Source: Papilionanthe hookeriana x Papilionanthe teres
Lineage: Eukaryota > Streptophyta > Magnoliopsida > Asparagales > Orchidaceae
Assembly (NCBI GenBank): GCA_022702705.1
Contig: CM040428.1
Span: 99,831,805 to 99,895,804 of the forward strand
Direction: 5' to 3'
Length of the DNA: 64,000 nt
Shown: positions 31,887 through 42,373 of the stretch, piece by piece
Numbering within the stretch: position 1 is the first letter of the stretch
Layout: every line of letters starts with the position of its first letter
Position numbers and translations under genes: made by a program
Notes under the pieces: generated by a model
Told to the model about the DNA's origin: nothing
The model's input: only the letters and a program-made list of their open reading frames with translations
Database searches by the model: none

Positions 31887-32432
31887 TCATTTTTGCACAT
31901 CTATCATGGCTCGGCCTGTAGCTAGGAAAGATCTTCCCAAAATTATAGGTATCTCTTTATCGTCCACCATATCTAACACAACGAAACCAACTCGAAAAAT
32001 AAATTGATCCACTTTAACTAAAACATCTTCTATAACTCCTTTAGGATATGTCATCGAACGATATGCTAATTGCAGAGTTACAGTACTTGGGGTTATTTCT
32101 CCTAGTCCCAGTCTTTTGAATATTGATAGAGGCATAAGGTTAAAGCTTGCACCCAAATCACATAAAGCTTTTCCATAGAATTTGTCTCTGATTGCACATG
32201 GAATTGTTAAACTACCAGGATCTTTAAACTTTTCAGGAAGCTTTTTCTGAATTATTGCACTGCACTCCTCACTAAGTGCAACGGACTCGTTATCTTCAAA
32301 CTTCCTCTTCTTGTTAAGAATATCCTTCATAAATTTCACATAGCTTGGCATTTGTTCTATGGCTTCAGCAAATGGAATATTAATAGTAAGCTTCTTAAAT
32401 ATCTCCAAGAATTTTGAAAATTTCTTATCCAA
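31887..32432 (-). pseudogene. RT-A aspartic protease
   Basis: The active-site motif CDLGASFNLMP is intact, followed by MTYPKGVIEDVLVKVDQF, VLDMVDDKEIPIILGRSF and TGRAMIDVQK. It is bounded by a TAA upstream (a likely CAA-to-TAA change, since RT-B has Gln there) and a TGA downstream, both in the same frame, so little besides point nonsense separates it from gag and pol. Confidence 0.87.
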
Positions 32433-32438
32433 CTTTTG

Positions 32439-34000
32439 TTAACGAAGTCTCTGAGGAAATGAAGGTGGTAGTTTTTTTAAATCAACCTTAGGTGAAGAAA
32501 CAGGTCTTTCCAAATCTTTCGGAGCGTCCTCTTTTGGTTCTTCAACCTCTTCTTTCTCTACTTCAGTTTCTTTTTTAACTTTATTTTCCAATTCTCTTCC
32601 ACTTCTCAGATGAATTGCTTTAAATTGTTCTTTATTCTTTTGTCTTGGATTTACTTCAGTATTACTTGGAAGCATTCCTTGGGATCTATTACTTAAGGCA
32701 TTTGCAATTTTTCCCAATTGATTTTTAATATTTCTAATGGTTGCTCCTTGAATTTGTAATTGATTTCCCATATGTAAAACCACTTCTTCAATAGACAACT
32801 TTTTCTCCTTTAATTGTACAGCATTGTTATAACCTGAAGGATAAGTTAATTTATTATTATTATTTCCTTGGTTTTTCCAATTCCCCAATGGGTTTACTTG
32901 GTGGTTCCCCCATTGTTGATTAACACCACCCTGATTATTGGTATTCCAGTTAAAATTTGGATGATTCTTCCAACCTGGGTTATAATAATTGGAATATGGG
33001 TTGTTAGGCTTAATTATAGCATTCACAGTTTCTGATGAAGAATAAGAATCAACCATTTGGCCTAATGAATTTTCTTCAATTATGGAATGTGGCTGAGAAA
33101 AATTCATCCCAAATTGGTCTATCTTCCTTGAAACAAGACAGCAACTTGATTTGCTAACATTGTAAAAGCATCATTTTCAAAAACACTCGGCTACCTTTTT
33201 AGGATTTAACCTTTCGAAGGCCATTGAAAATTATTAGTAGTCATTTCTTCAATTAAAGCATAAGCATCGGAAAATGGTTTAGACATTAATGATCCACCAC
33301 CACCAGCATCGATGATCGATCTAAGAGATCCAACTAATCCATTATAAAAAGTTTGAATTATTAACCAATCTGGTATCGAATGATGTGGACATTTCCTGGG
33401 GAGATCTTTAAATCTTTTCCATGCTTCATATATTGATTCCCCTTCAAACTAATAAAAAGATGTAATATTATTTCTCAACTTAGCAGTCTTAGATGGTGGA
33501 AAATATTTAGCAAGGAATTTTTGTGACATTTCACCCTAAGTTCTAATTGATCCAGGTGCTAACGAAAGTAACCATATTTTAGCTTTATCCTTTAGTGAGA
33601 AAGGAAAAAATCTAATTCTAATAACATCAACCGAAACACCATCATATTTAAAAGTAGCACACAACTCTAGAAAATTAGTAAGATGTAAATTAGGATCTTC
33701 AGTTGTTGCTCCCCCAAACTGATTATTAGACACTATTTGGATAATAGCAGGTTTAAGCTCAAAAGAAATAGTAGCTACAGCAGGGTTTTGAATACTACCA
33801 CGAAGTTCATCCACTGTAGGGTTAACATAATCTCTTAAAGGTCTTAATTCTTGATGGATGCCAACATTTTGATCATGATGATTTGCCATTTCTTGAATAT
33901 TTTTATATTTTTCTGTATTTTTAATTTTTTTTATTTTTCTGATAGTTCTTTCTAATTCAGAATCGTAAGGCACAAGTCCCTCGTAACTCGAACTACGCAT
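32439..34000 (-). pseudogene. RT-A gag
   Basis: I chose ATG 34000 (MRSSSYEGLVPYDSELERTI) because it aligns with the RT-B start; the frame is open 10 codons further upstream. The core has LKPAIIQIVSNNQFGG, NLTNFLELCATFKYDG and IRFFPFSLKDKAKIWLLSL. A frame break lies at 33110-33536. The second open piece (33107-32439) has NYYNPGWKNHPNFNWNTNNQ, a Gln/Asn-rich segment, HMGNQLQIQGATIRNIKNQL and a Lys/Glu-rich stretch before FPQRLR. It forms the particle shell in the family. Confidence 0.85.
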
Positions 34001-34105
34001 ACAATAATAAAACAAAACAAAACACAACACACTAACAAAAACAAAGAAAAGTAAAAATTTAAAATTTCTTAATTTTCTTTCAAATGTAATTTTAATTAAA
34101 TTCTT

Positions 34106-34123
34106 TCCCCGACAACGGCGCCA
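34106..34123 (-). other. RT-A primer-binding site (tRNA-Asp type)
   Basis: The minus strand reads TGGCGCCGTTGTCGGGGA, complementary to the tRNA-Asp 3' end except for one C-to-T. It is six bases from the 5' LTR end (34130). A decayed second PBS lies inside the LTR near 34171-34185. Confidence 0.88.
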
Positions 34124-34129
34124 AAAACT

Positions 34130-34240
34130 TGATCCACCTGATATTTATACTTACAAATATGATATGAAAATTGGCAACGGCGATAGAAACTTGACTCCGC
34201 ACCGATATTTATGCTTATGATTTTGATATGAAAATTATGA
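34130..34240 (-). repeat. 62-bp unit with decayed PBS at the RT-A LTR end, followed by a partial copy
   Basis: The unit from 34130 (TGATCCACCTGATATTTATA.. to ..TTGGCAACGGCGATAGAAACT) is followed at 34192 by TGACTCCGCACCGATATTTATG, which repeats the same order of words without the PBS. The left LTR has the same arrangement at 6053-6165. Confidence 0.75.
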
Positions 34241-35760
34241 TTTATAATGTGGATACTACGCAAGTATACGTATCGTTTATCAAGTAATATAGGACTTTCT
34301 GATTAAGCCCCGAGATATCGAACCCACAGGGAAAGTGAAAAACCTTTAAAGAAATAAGAAAATTATATTTTTCCATTCTTAATTGGCTTTTGAAAGTATG
34401 TTTTGATTTTGAAAAGTTTGATAGTTGATTTCACTCTTTCAATTTTCTTATAAAAGTCAAACAAGAAATTAAAATGATAATAACTGTAAACACGGTATGA
34501 AAAACACTATTAACTAGAATATCTTTTTCTTTCCTTTATAAAGTAGTAATAATTATGAAAGTATTGTTGTGGAAGTATTTAAATTTGTTGTGATAAATAG
34601 AAGCAAATGTATTTTTTACCCTTACTTGGTTCTATAAAGAACATTGGTTAATTTAAAATTTTATCATTTTGAACATGGTTAGGTAGGGAAGATACCAGCT
34701 CTCAATCTAGAATTCCCTCATTTCCCTCCACCTGGGGGCTAACTTCTCATAACAAAATTCAAAACTTCAAACTAAATTAGGGGAATTTAGCCTGTCACAC
34801 TAAAAATCCTATAATTTAACTCCTCTTTTTAAAACATCTTCTAATATATTACATTCAATTATATGAACTACAATTTTCACCCATATAATTGCATGTGATT
34901 CTTTCTAACTTTATGAGACAATACCATATTGGATCTTACATAATCTCACCACAAAATTTACATCTTAATAGGCCAAATTAAGAAGTAAATAAAGTTTATA
35001 GAATCAATTTCCACAACTTCTTCCAACTTTAAACACATATACATTCCACAAAAATTTTTCAAGAATTACTTACTTCTTCATTTAAGAAAGAAAAAGATAA
35101 AGTAAACTACTCAGAATGCATTGAGAAAATACAAAAACACATTAATTTGAAATTAAAAACAATAAGAAAAACAACAAACACAACAAGTATTAACTAAAAG
35201 CTAAATGTAACAACAAAAGTAAATACTTATCTGAAAATCCTCTCCACAAGACTCAGGAAGTTCCTCTGAAACTTTGACTATTCACTAAACTACTTCTCGA
35301 AGCAAGTCTCCCAACTCCGATGACTCGGAAACGGACTTCAGACTTCAATAAAAACTAAACTAAATGAAAAAAAGAAGTGGGAAGAAGAAGGCTTCAACCC
35401 TACCCTTTTATCTTTTCTACTCTCTACTCCTACTCCTAATGACAACTAAAATAAAAACTCTGTAAAACCCCTCTTAAAAATGCAATGGAAGATCCCTTCA
35501 AAATGCAAAGGAAGAGCCCCTCAAAATGCAAAGGAGGAGCCCCTAATCTTTCCTAAGACTCTCTTTAAATATTAAACCAAAAGGTGCCTTGGTGTCTCTT
35601 CAACATTTGTCCAGATTCGATGTATTCACCAAAGAATGCACCCCTTCATTCAAGCTTGCCGCCCAAAGGAAGTCATGGAAGTTACCACCAAGATTTGCAT
35701 CCCATCTCCTTTGAAAATGGTACCAAATTCAAATTAAGCTCGATTTTTAATTGTGGCAGC

Positions 35761-35804
35761 TAAGCGCCTGCCCGGCCCAGCGGCGCTTAGCCGCCAGTGC
35801 CCAA
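35761..35804 (-). promoter_or_regulatory. GC-rich module in U3 of RT-A (right LTR)
   Basis: Plus strand TAAGCGCCTGCCCGGCCCAG then CGGCGCTTAGCCGCCAGTGC. It contains an exact AGCCGCC (GCC-box core). It lies about 180-220 bp inside the RNA-sense start of the LTR. Confidence 0.5.
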
Positions 35805-35986
35805 ATTTTCATTTTTCATTTTTTTGCTCCAAATTTGATCTAATTTTGTTTCTTTTATCATAATCACTCATTTTCATCATACCTGTAAGAAAAACACAAA
35901 ATACCTTCCATTAAAGTGCAAAATCATCAAAAATAGGTATAAAAATGTGCATAAAAATTACTATATATTTTAGGTGTATCAAGACA

Positions 35987-37150
35987 CGATTAATTGGACT
36001 TACCCAAGCACTATCAAAAATAGGATAAATAATTCCAGCATCAAGTCATTTTAAAATTTCCTTCTTAACTACTTATTTCATCATTGGATTTAGTCTCATT
36101 TGTGGATCAGCTCTAGCTTTTTGTTGTTCATCTAACAAAATTCTATGAATACAAATCGAATGACTGATTCCTTTAATATCAGCTAACGTCCAACTAAAAT
36201 CCTTTTTGTATCTTTTAATGTGTCCAATGATTTTTTTCTTGGTATTCATTCAAATCTGAAGATACAACGACTGGTATGGTAGATAATTATCCTTAAAACA
36301 TATATTTCAAATGGTTTGGAAGAATTTTCATTTCAATTTCAAGAGGTTTTAAGATATATGGAATTAAACTTTAATCATCATTTCTTATAGTATCCAACAT
36401 TTCAAATCTTTCCTAAACATAATCTAGGTCTTCATTCTTCATCTCATCAAAATTATCTTCTATTTCATTATCATCCTCACATTTCAAATTTTCATATTAT
36501 ATTTTCTCTTCAAACATTTCTTTAAAATGCTCATCTCTCAAATAATTACAAATTTTCATTCGAAAACATTCATCCTCTTTCTCTATTGAGGGATATTTCA
36601 TGGATTTCAAAATATTAAATGTCACCTCTTGATCATTAATTTTCATAGTTAATTCTCCTTTTTGAACATCAATCATAGCTCTTCCAGTAGCAACGAATGT
36701 TCATCCCAAAATAATGGGAATTTCTTTATATTCCTCTATATCTGAAACAATAAAGTCCACAGGAAAGATAAATGTGTCAAATCTTCTACAACCCCTTTAA
36801 GATAAGTAATAAAATAATCAGCTAACTAAAGAGTTACAGAAGTAGGTGAAATTTCTCATATTCCCAATCTTTTGAAATTTGATACAGGAATAAAGTTAAT
36901 ACTAGCTCCTAAATCACATAAGGCTCTTCTGATAAATTTCTCACCTATAGCACAAGGAATAGTGAAACTACCAGGGTCTTTACATTTTTTGGGAAGATTT
37001 TTCTGAATAATTGCACTATACTCTTTGCTAATTGCAATAGTCGCGTGATCTTTTAACTTTTCGTTTTAAGAATATCCTTCATAAACTTTGCATAATCAGG
37101 CATCTATTCTAAGGCTTCAACAAAGGGAATATTTACTGTTAACTTTGTAA
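35987..37150 (-). pseudogene. RT-H protease and pre-RT linker
   Basis: The protease motif ALCDLGASINF lies at about 36897-36932, with PIILGR-like and MIDVQKGELTMKI-like codons downstream (36640-36720). The pre-RT region has ICIHRILLDEQ (36110-36160) and the WVSPI-like codons up to 35987, where RT-A begins. Multiple stops and frameshifts leave no open reading frame longer than about 50 codons. Confidence 0.75.
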
Positions 37151-38750
37151 GGATTTCTAAAAATTTTGTCAATCGGTTATCTCTATTTTATTTTTTTAAT
37201 CTTTGAGGAAACATAAGTAGTGGTTTTTCTACAGTATTTTTTTGGTTGAAGTAGATATTCTAAGTCTGGATAAATTTTATCATTACCTTTTTTTATTTCC
37301 ACCTTTTCTTTCTCGGTTTGAATTTCTTTTTGCACTCTCGTTTCTAATTCTTTTCCACTTCTTAATTGTATAACATTAATTTATTCTTTATTTTGATCTT
37401 TGGACTGATCTCAACATTACTAAGAAGAGTTCCTGAAGGTCTAATATTAAGCACAGTGAAAATATATCCTAATTGATTTTCAATATTTTTAATTGCAACT
37501 CCCTAAGTTTATAATTAATTACCCATATTTAGAATTAATTCTTCCGTAAACAATTTCTTCTCCTTAAATTGTGGGTTACTATTAAAACCTGGAGGATAAG
37601 AAGATCTATAGTTTCTGTTTTCTTGGTTGTTCAAATTTCCTACTGTATTCACTAAATTGTTTCCCCATTGCGAGTTAACAGTAGCATTGTTATTATTACT
37701 CCAGTTTAAGTGCAGGTGGTTCTTCCAACCGGGATTATAATAATTCGAACAAGGATTGTTGGTTCTATTATTTATAGTATTCAAGGTCACATAAGATGTT
37801 TGAGATTCTATTATCTGACATACTGAATTTTCCTCTAACACTGGGGGTGTTTAAGAATAGTTCATTCCGTATTGATCTATTTTTTTTGAAAAGGAAGCAA
37901 TTTGAGAGACTATCATAGTTATAGTATCAAAATCATAAATAATAGCTACTCTCTTTAGATTTACCCATTCAAAGGGCCATCGAAAATTATTAGTAGTCAT
38001 CTCTACTGTTAGAGAATATGCTTCATCAATAAGTTTTGACATTAATGATCCACCTGCAATAGTATCTATAATTGATCTAAGCGATCCTACTAATCTATTA
38101 TAAGATGTTTGAATTATTAACCAATCTGGTAAAGCACAATGTTGAAATTTCCCGATCAGATCTTTAAATCTTTCTCAAGCTTCATATATTGATTCCCCTT
38201 CAAGCTGACCAAAAGATGTAATATAATTTCTAAGCTTAGCAGTTTTTTATTGAGAAAAATATTTTAACAAAAAATTTTGTGAAATTTCTCCCCAAATTCT
38301 GATCGATCCAGGTGCTAACAAATTTAGGTACGCCTCAACTTTATCCCTTAATGAAAAAAGAAAAAAGTCTAAGTCTGACAGCATCATTTGACACTCCATC
38401 ATATTTAAATATTGCACACAATTCCAAAAAACTAGCAAGTTGTAAATTAGGATCTTCATTAGGTGTTCTTGCAAATTGATTATTTTGTACCATTTGGATA
38501 ATAGCAGGTTTAAGCTCAAATGAATTAACAGCAACATTTGAATTTTGAATAGCTAAGTGAATTTCATCTGCTGTTGGTTTATCATGATCTATTAAAGGTC
38601 TTGGTAGATGTTCATTTTTATTTCTTTAATTATATAATTTTTTTGCCAATTTGTGAGGATTTTCTTTTTTTTTGTCTTCAAATTATTTTAATAGTACACT
38701 CTAATTCTGAATCGTAAGGCGCTAAACCTATGGATCCAATACTATGCATA
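37151..38750 (-). pseudogene. RT-H gag
   Basis: The start resembles the other gags (SIGLAPYDSELECTI near 38750-38700). Pieces: 38537-38247 (FFLFSLRDKVEAYLNLLAPG), 38042-37851 (TTNNFRWPFEWVN) and 37841-37515 (NYYNPGWKNHLHLNW, Asn-rich). No single open frame remains. Confidence 0.78.
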
Positions 38751-38863
38751 TAAAATCACACTAAACACACTTAAAACTAAGCAAGCACACATAATTGCAA
38801 ATTATAAAGTAAAGGTTTTCAAGCACTACAAATTTGACAGTTACCATTTTTATGCATTCCTCT

Positions 38864-38881
38864 ACAACAATGCCAAAAACT
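38864..38881 (-). other. RT-H decayed primer-binding site
   Basis: The minus strand around 38858-38876 reads TGGCATTGTTGTAGAGGA, i.e. the tRNA-Asp PBS with five substitutions, most of them C-to-T or G-to-A as expected for methylated cytosines. The 5' LTR begins a few bases away at 38882 (TGACCG). Confidence 0.7.
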
Positions 38882-40261
38882 TGACCGATTCACTCCCGCT
38901 AATGTAAATATTCAAACGGTAATTTCAGTTCCATTTCATAGCAAGATCAATTTAATAATTAGGCAAACACTCGTATATGCAAGTATTCGTATCGTTTAAG
39001 TAATACAGGGCTCTAGTGGAGTTCTGGTTATCGATCCCACGAGGAAGGTTGGAACTATTCAAAGTATAGTATAAAAATGAAATCCAATACTCAATTCACA
39101 ATGCAAGTTCAGGAAATATTAAAGTTGTTAGTATAACGATGACTAAAAGCTAAGTTAACTAAAGTTACTTTCTAAATTTCTAGACAGAATTAACTAACAC
39201 ACACGAAGTTTTGTTTTGAAAGGTTCAAATAAGGAAAAGCATCTTTCCCCTTACAATGATACTATAATGAGCGAATGTTATAGATTGATAAAGTTTTTTT
39301 TTGTGTCAAATAGGAGCATTCCTATTATTTACCCTCTTCAGAGTACCCCCTCTTCAGAGTTATGTAATGAACAATGGCAAATCCTAGGCTTAGTCTATAA
39401 ATCATGGTTAGGCTGGGAGGATACTAGCTATCACTTCAGAGCTCCCACTTCCCTTCACCTGAAGGATAACCCTAGCTTTAGTTACCAAACACTATGACCA
39501 AATTAGGGATGTCAGTCTGTCACCCTAAAATCTCTAATTTGACGTCCATCAAACCAAATTTCCCTAATTATTTGCACTCAACCCTCATGAACTATGTAAC
39601 TCATTCATGGACAATGAATGAATTCTCCACTTTCGTTGTAGAACACTTAGTCCTCTTGGATTGAATGTTTTATAAAAAGTTTTAACAATTTAATTGGCCA
39701 GATCGAAAAGTAAATGAAGTATAAACTGAAAAATCATCACAATTTCTTAACTTTTAAAAGGCACATCAAATCTACATCATCACTTCACCATATTTCATTG
39801 CAAGGAGAAAGACAAAGAAATCTACTCAAAATTCATGAGGAAGATACAAAAAAACATGAATTTTATATAGAAAAACAAAGTCATACAAACTACAAGAAGT
39901 AAATACAACTTATTTTAATTTTTTTTCCCAAGTAAATCCCTTGAAGTTCCTTTGATTCCTTTTCTCTCTTCACAAAAACACTCAATTCCCTCTTTAGAAT
40001 AGTAAAGAAGAAGCAAACTCTCACTTGCCTCCTTCTCCTACACTCTTTAGAGAAGAATCCCTCACAAACATACTTATACACTCACTCTCCACAAACCCTA
40101 ACACACTTTACTCACATCAAAATGACTCCTCTCCCTCTCTTCTCCCCTTTTTTTTTGGATCCAAACCTGTCTAATAGTTTAGAAACAAATTCCCCAAGAG
40201 TTTCCTCAAGCAACCCTTCAAAAATTGTTCAAATGCATTGAATTTGGCCTCAACTGACTTA

Positions 40262-40370
40262 AGGCGCCGTCGGCGCTGGATAGGGCGCTGTCGATACTGA
40301 TCTGCTGAATATTTTCTGAACTCTCTAAAATTGGGCGCCGGTGGTGCCCATTCTGGCACCGCTAGTGCCA
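40262..40370 (-). promoter_or_regulatory. GC-rich modules in U3 of RT-H
   Basis: GGCGCCGTCGGCGCTGGATA at 40263-40282, with further GGGCGCCGGTGGTGCCC and CTGGCACCGCTAGTGCC at about 40333-40370. They lie about 190 bp upstream of the TATA-like box. The CTGGATAGG wording is shared with the module upstream of RT-H ORF-Y (2450-2458). Confidence 0.5.
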
Positions 40371-40520
40371 ATATGCTGATTTTGTCATTTTGCCTCTTTT
40401 TGCTCCAAATTCGTTCATTTTTGCTTCCTTCTGCTCCAAACACCTAAAATTATCATACCTACAGCAAAACCTAAAATATATCTTCCTTTAAAGTGCAATA
40501 TCACCAAAAATGAGTACAAT

Positions 40521-40537
40521 TTATATATATATATGTA

Positions 40538-40600
<63 letters not shown>
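40521..40600. repeat. (TA)n tract
   Basis: About 80 bp of TA repeats with two short interruptions, in the RT-H LTR, at the poly(A) end of a minus-strand LINE fragment. Confidence 0.9.
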
Positions 40601-40614
<14 letters not shown>

Positions 40615-40738
40615 GAAAAGGTGAAATATATTAAACTGAAGAGTTAATACATCTAACATGTGGGACTTTAATTAAATCTCCATGCACTATCCCCATGTTT
40701 CTTCTTACTATATTCCTTTAGTTGGATGGCTCAAAATG
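40600..40738 (-). mobile_element. L1-type LINE 3' end, strongly 5'-truncated
   Basis: On the minus strand the sequence ends AATATATTTCACCTTTTC followed by a 15-base poly(A) (plus strand T run 40600-40614). This is the typical 3' end of plant L1 elements. Only about 140 bases are present, between two TA tracts. Confidence 0.65.
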
Positions 40739-40757
40739 ATATATATATATATATATA
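40739..40757. repeat. (TA)n tract
   Basis: Nineteen bases of TA repeats separating a minus-strand and a plus-strand LINE 3' end. Confidence 0.9.
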
Positions 40758-41189
40758 GTCGTCCGCTCTAACAGATACATCCAAACTTTCAGCAGAAAAA
40801 GAAGAATTCCCCTACCAATTGTCAAACCCACCGGCAAGAATCAGCAGGACTCTACGGAAGAGGAAGAAGTAGAAGAAGAAGAAGTGGAAGAAGAAGATGA
40901 TGGAGAAGACTAGCAGGTTTATCATTCTCGAGGGAAGAAGAAGCCTGGGGTTACACTCCTATTTGATGATACCTCGGTGACTCAGGGCAATGGAGTAGCA
41001 TTAAAGAGATTACTCTATGGATCTCCAAGAAACAGAGCGAGAGTATCACGTTCTCGCTCTTGACTTTGTTTTGTAATTTTTGAATATTTTGGATCTTTTT
41101 TGTTAACATTGTATCGCAGGGGAAGGGCTCCATGGGCCCTCTCCTCAAGCCTCTGTAACCGCTTTTAAATCAATATAGGCCCTAAGGAT

Positions 41190-41192
<3 letters not shown>
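40758..41192 (+). mobile_element. LINE-like 3' end on the plus strand, between TA tracts
   Basis: It starts within an open frame that ends TFSRKRRIPLPIVKPTGKNQ, then an acidic run (EEEEVEEEEVEEEDDGED) and a stop at about 40912. A roughly 280-base untranslated region follows, with a hairpin-like GGGCTCCATGGGCCC (41125-41139) and a (TA)n tail. The 3' untranslated region resembles that of plant non-LTR elements; the short acidic reading frame was not recognised. It may be an unrelated repeat. Confidence 0.45.

Positions 41193-41256
<64 letters not shown>
41193..41256. repeat. (TA)n tract
   Basis: About 64 bp of TA repeats at the 3' side of the plus-strand LINE-like fragment, near the end of the RT-H LTR. 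Confidence 0.9.
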
Positions 41257-41258
<2 letters not shown>

Positions 41259-41278
41259 AACATACTTTTGGTGCATCA

Positions 41279-42373
41279 TGATGATTTAAATGCAAAACTC
41301 TCGCAATAGGGTAATACCCAAGGAAAACATGATTGTCAAAAAAATTATCTAATCTCTGATCCAACAAACCTCTTCTCTAGGTAAACCAAGGACCAGAAAA
41401 TCCCAAATTAAATAGAACATCCTCCCTAATATTGCAACAAAAATGATTCATGAGACTAAGATCACAGGCCCTACCACCCCTCGTCTCCTCAGGTACCATA
41501 AATTTACTGAAATCTCTTCCCACCACCCATCTATCAATAATGACCTCCCCCATACTAACAAGTTTCTTTTAAAGTACATATTTCCCATGTAAACTTGAGC
41601 TGGCATAAACAAAGGTTGCTTTCCCCTGGAATTTATCCAACTGGAAATTAGTAAGAACATATTGCACATCATCTTCAATTATGGAGAGGGTAACAAAACG
41701 CTTCGAAAACACCCAAATTTTGTTACTTTTGTTGCAAAATTAATTATATTGCTTGAACTTGTTAAAAATCCTTTCCTTATGCACAGAAACCAAAGGCTCC
41801 AAAATTGCAAAAAATAATGTATTATGAACCCTGCTTAAATGCATCAATTCATTAAGGGAGGCAGGGTTTGAGACACCCCTAATAATCAAAATTAGAATAT
41901 TAAACATGATGTCTCAAGCTTGCCCTCTTAGAAGATCTGGAAGGTGTGCTAGAGTAATCTCCATGCCTATTTGTTCCCCATCCGAATAATAGTTCCACTC
42001 AGGTAGAATTTTTGCAACCTTAAGACTACGCATCTCATTATTCCTTTTATACTTCTTTTTATATGTTTTTTGGATGTGCCACTCATTTTCTAATGCTTTA
42101 GCAGCTTCCCCAACATAATTCTGTAATACATTACCTGATTCCAACCTTTCCTCCTGCGATAACACATGCTTAGTTGAAGGCTGCACCTCACCTAACTCTG
42201 AAGAAGTAGAGGCCATCCTCCCAACCGAAGGCCCTGCTACAAACAAGGACATAGAAGGTAACTCTGGGACATTAGAATTTAAAGGAACTATATCTGAAAC
42301 ATGCAAAATAGGATCTGGGATAACATTCTCATTGGTAGGTTGCAAAACATTTCCAAGGTCAGGTAAATCATCT

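Larger units (their letters stand above)
6053..35981 (-). mobile_element. RT-A: Athila-type Ty3/gypsy retrotransposon, interrupted by RT-B and an RTE LINE
   Basis: Two LTRs of about 1.8 kb (6053-7867 and 34130-35981) begin TGATCCACCT and end AGGTGTATCA, a near-perfect 10-bp terminal inverted repeat. Between them, on the minus strand, are the PBS (34106-34123), gag, protease, reverse transcriptase, RNase H, integrase, ORF-X (27694-28185), ORF-Y (26908 to 22953, split by a LINE), a 3' untranslated region (split by RT-B) and a polypurine tract (7868-7884). Without the insertions the element is about 13.6 kb, a usual size for Athila. Several nonsense changes make it non-autonomous now. It is inserted in the pol gene of RT-H. 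Confidence 0.93.
34130..35981 (-). repeat. RT-A 5' LTR (right copy)
   Basis: Starts TGATCCACCT, ends AGGTGTATCA. It contains the tandem PBS-like unit (34130-34191 plus the next, PBS-less copy), the conserved ACTACGCAAGTATACGTATC block (34255-34274) and the GC module at 35761-35804. It pairs with 6053-7867. Confidence 0.92.
1..41278 (-). mobile_element. RT-H: outermost, oldest Athila-type Ty3/gypsy LTR retrotransposon, left end outside the window
   Basis: This is a host element split by later insertions. Read on the minus strand it runs from the 5' LTR (38882-41278), a decayed tRNA-Asp PBS, gag and protease (38750-36000), through reverse transcriptase, RNase H and integrase (6052-2750), to an ORF-Y remnant (2321-1591). 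RT-A at 6053-35981 interrupts pol exactly in the conserved stretch before reverse transcriptase: codons on the two sides join when RT-A and its GACA duplication are disregarded. An RTE LINE at 3613-4373 interrupts integrase. No 3' LTR is recognisable at 1-1590, so the left boundary is unknown. Frames are broken throughout, and many stops look like C-to-T or G-to-A changes. Assignment to the Athila lineage rests on pol motifs and the tRNA-Asp PBS. Confidence 0.8.
38882..41278 (-). repeat. RT-H 5' LTR, interrupted by two LINE 3' ends
   Basis: Begins TGACCG next to the PBS and ends GGTGCATCA at 41278, where L1-C sequence starts. It contains the conserved block GCAAGTATTCGTATCGTTTA (38976-38995), a TATA-like TGTATAAGTA (40071-40080, minus), and GC modules at 40262-40370. 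The original end is split by TA tracts and LINE fragments at 40600-41192. Without these it is about 1.8 kb, the same as the other LTRs. Confidence 0.75.
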
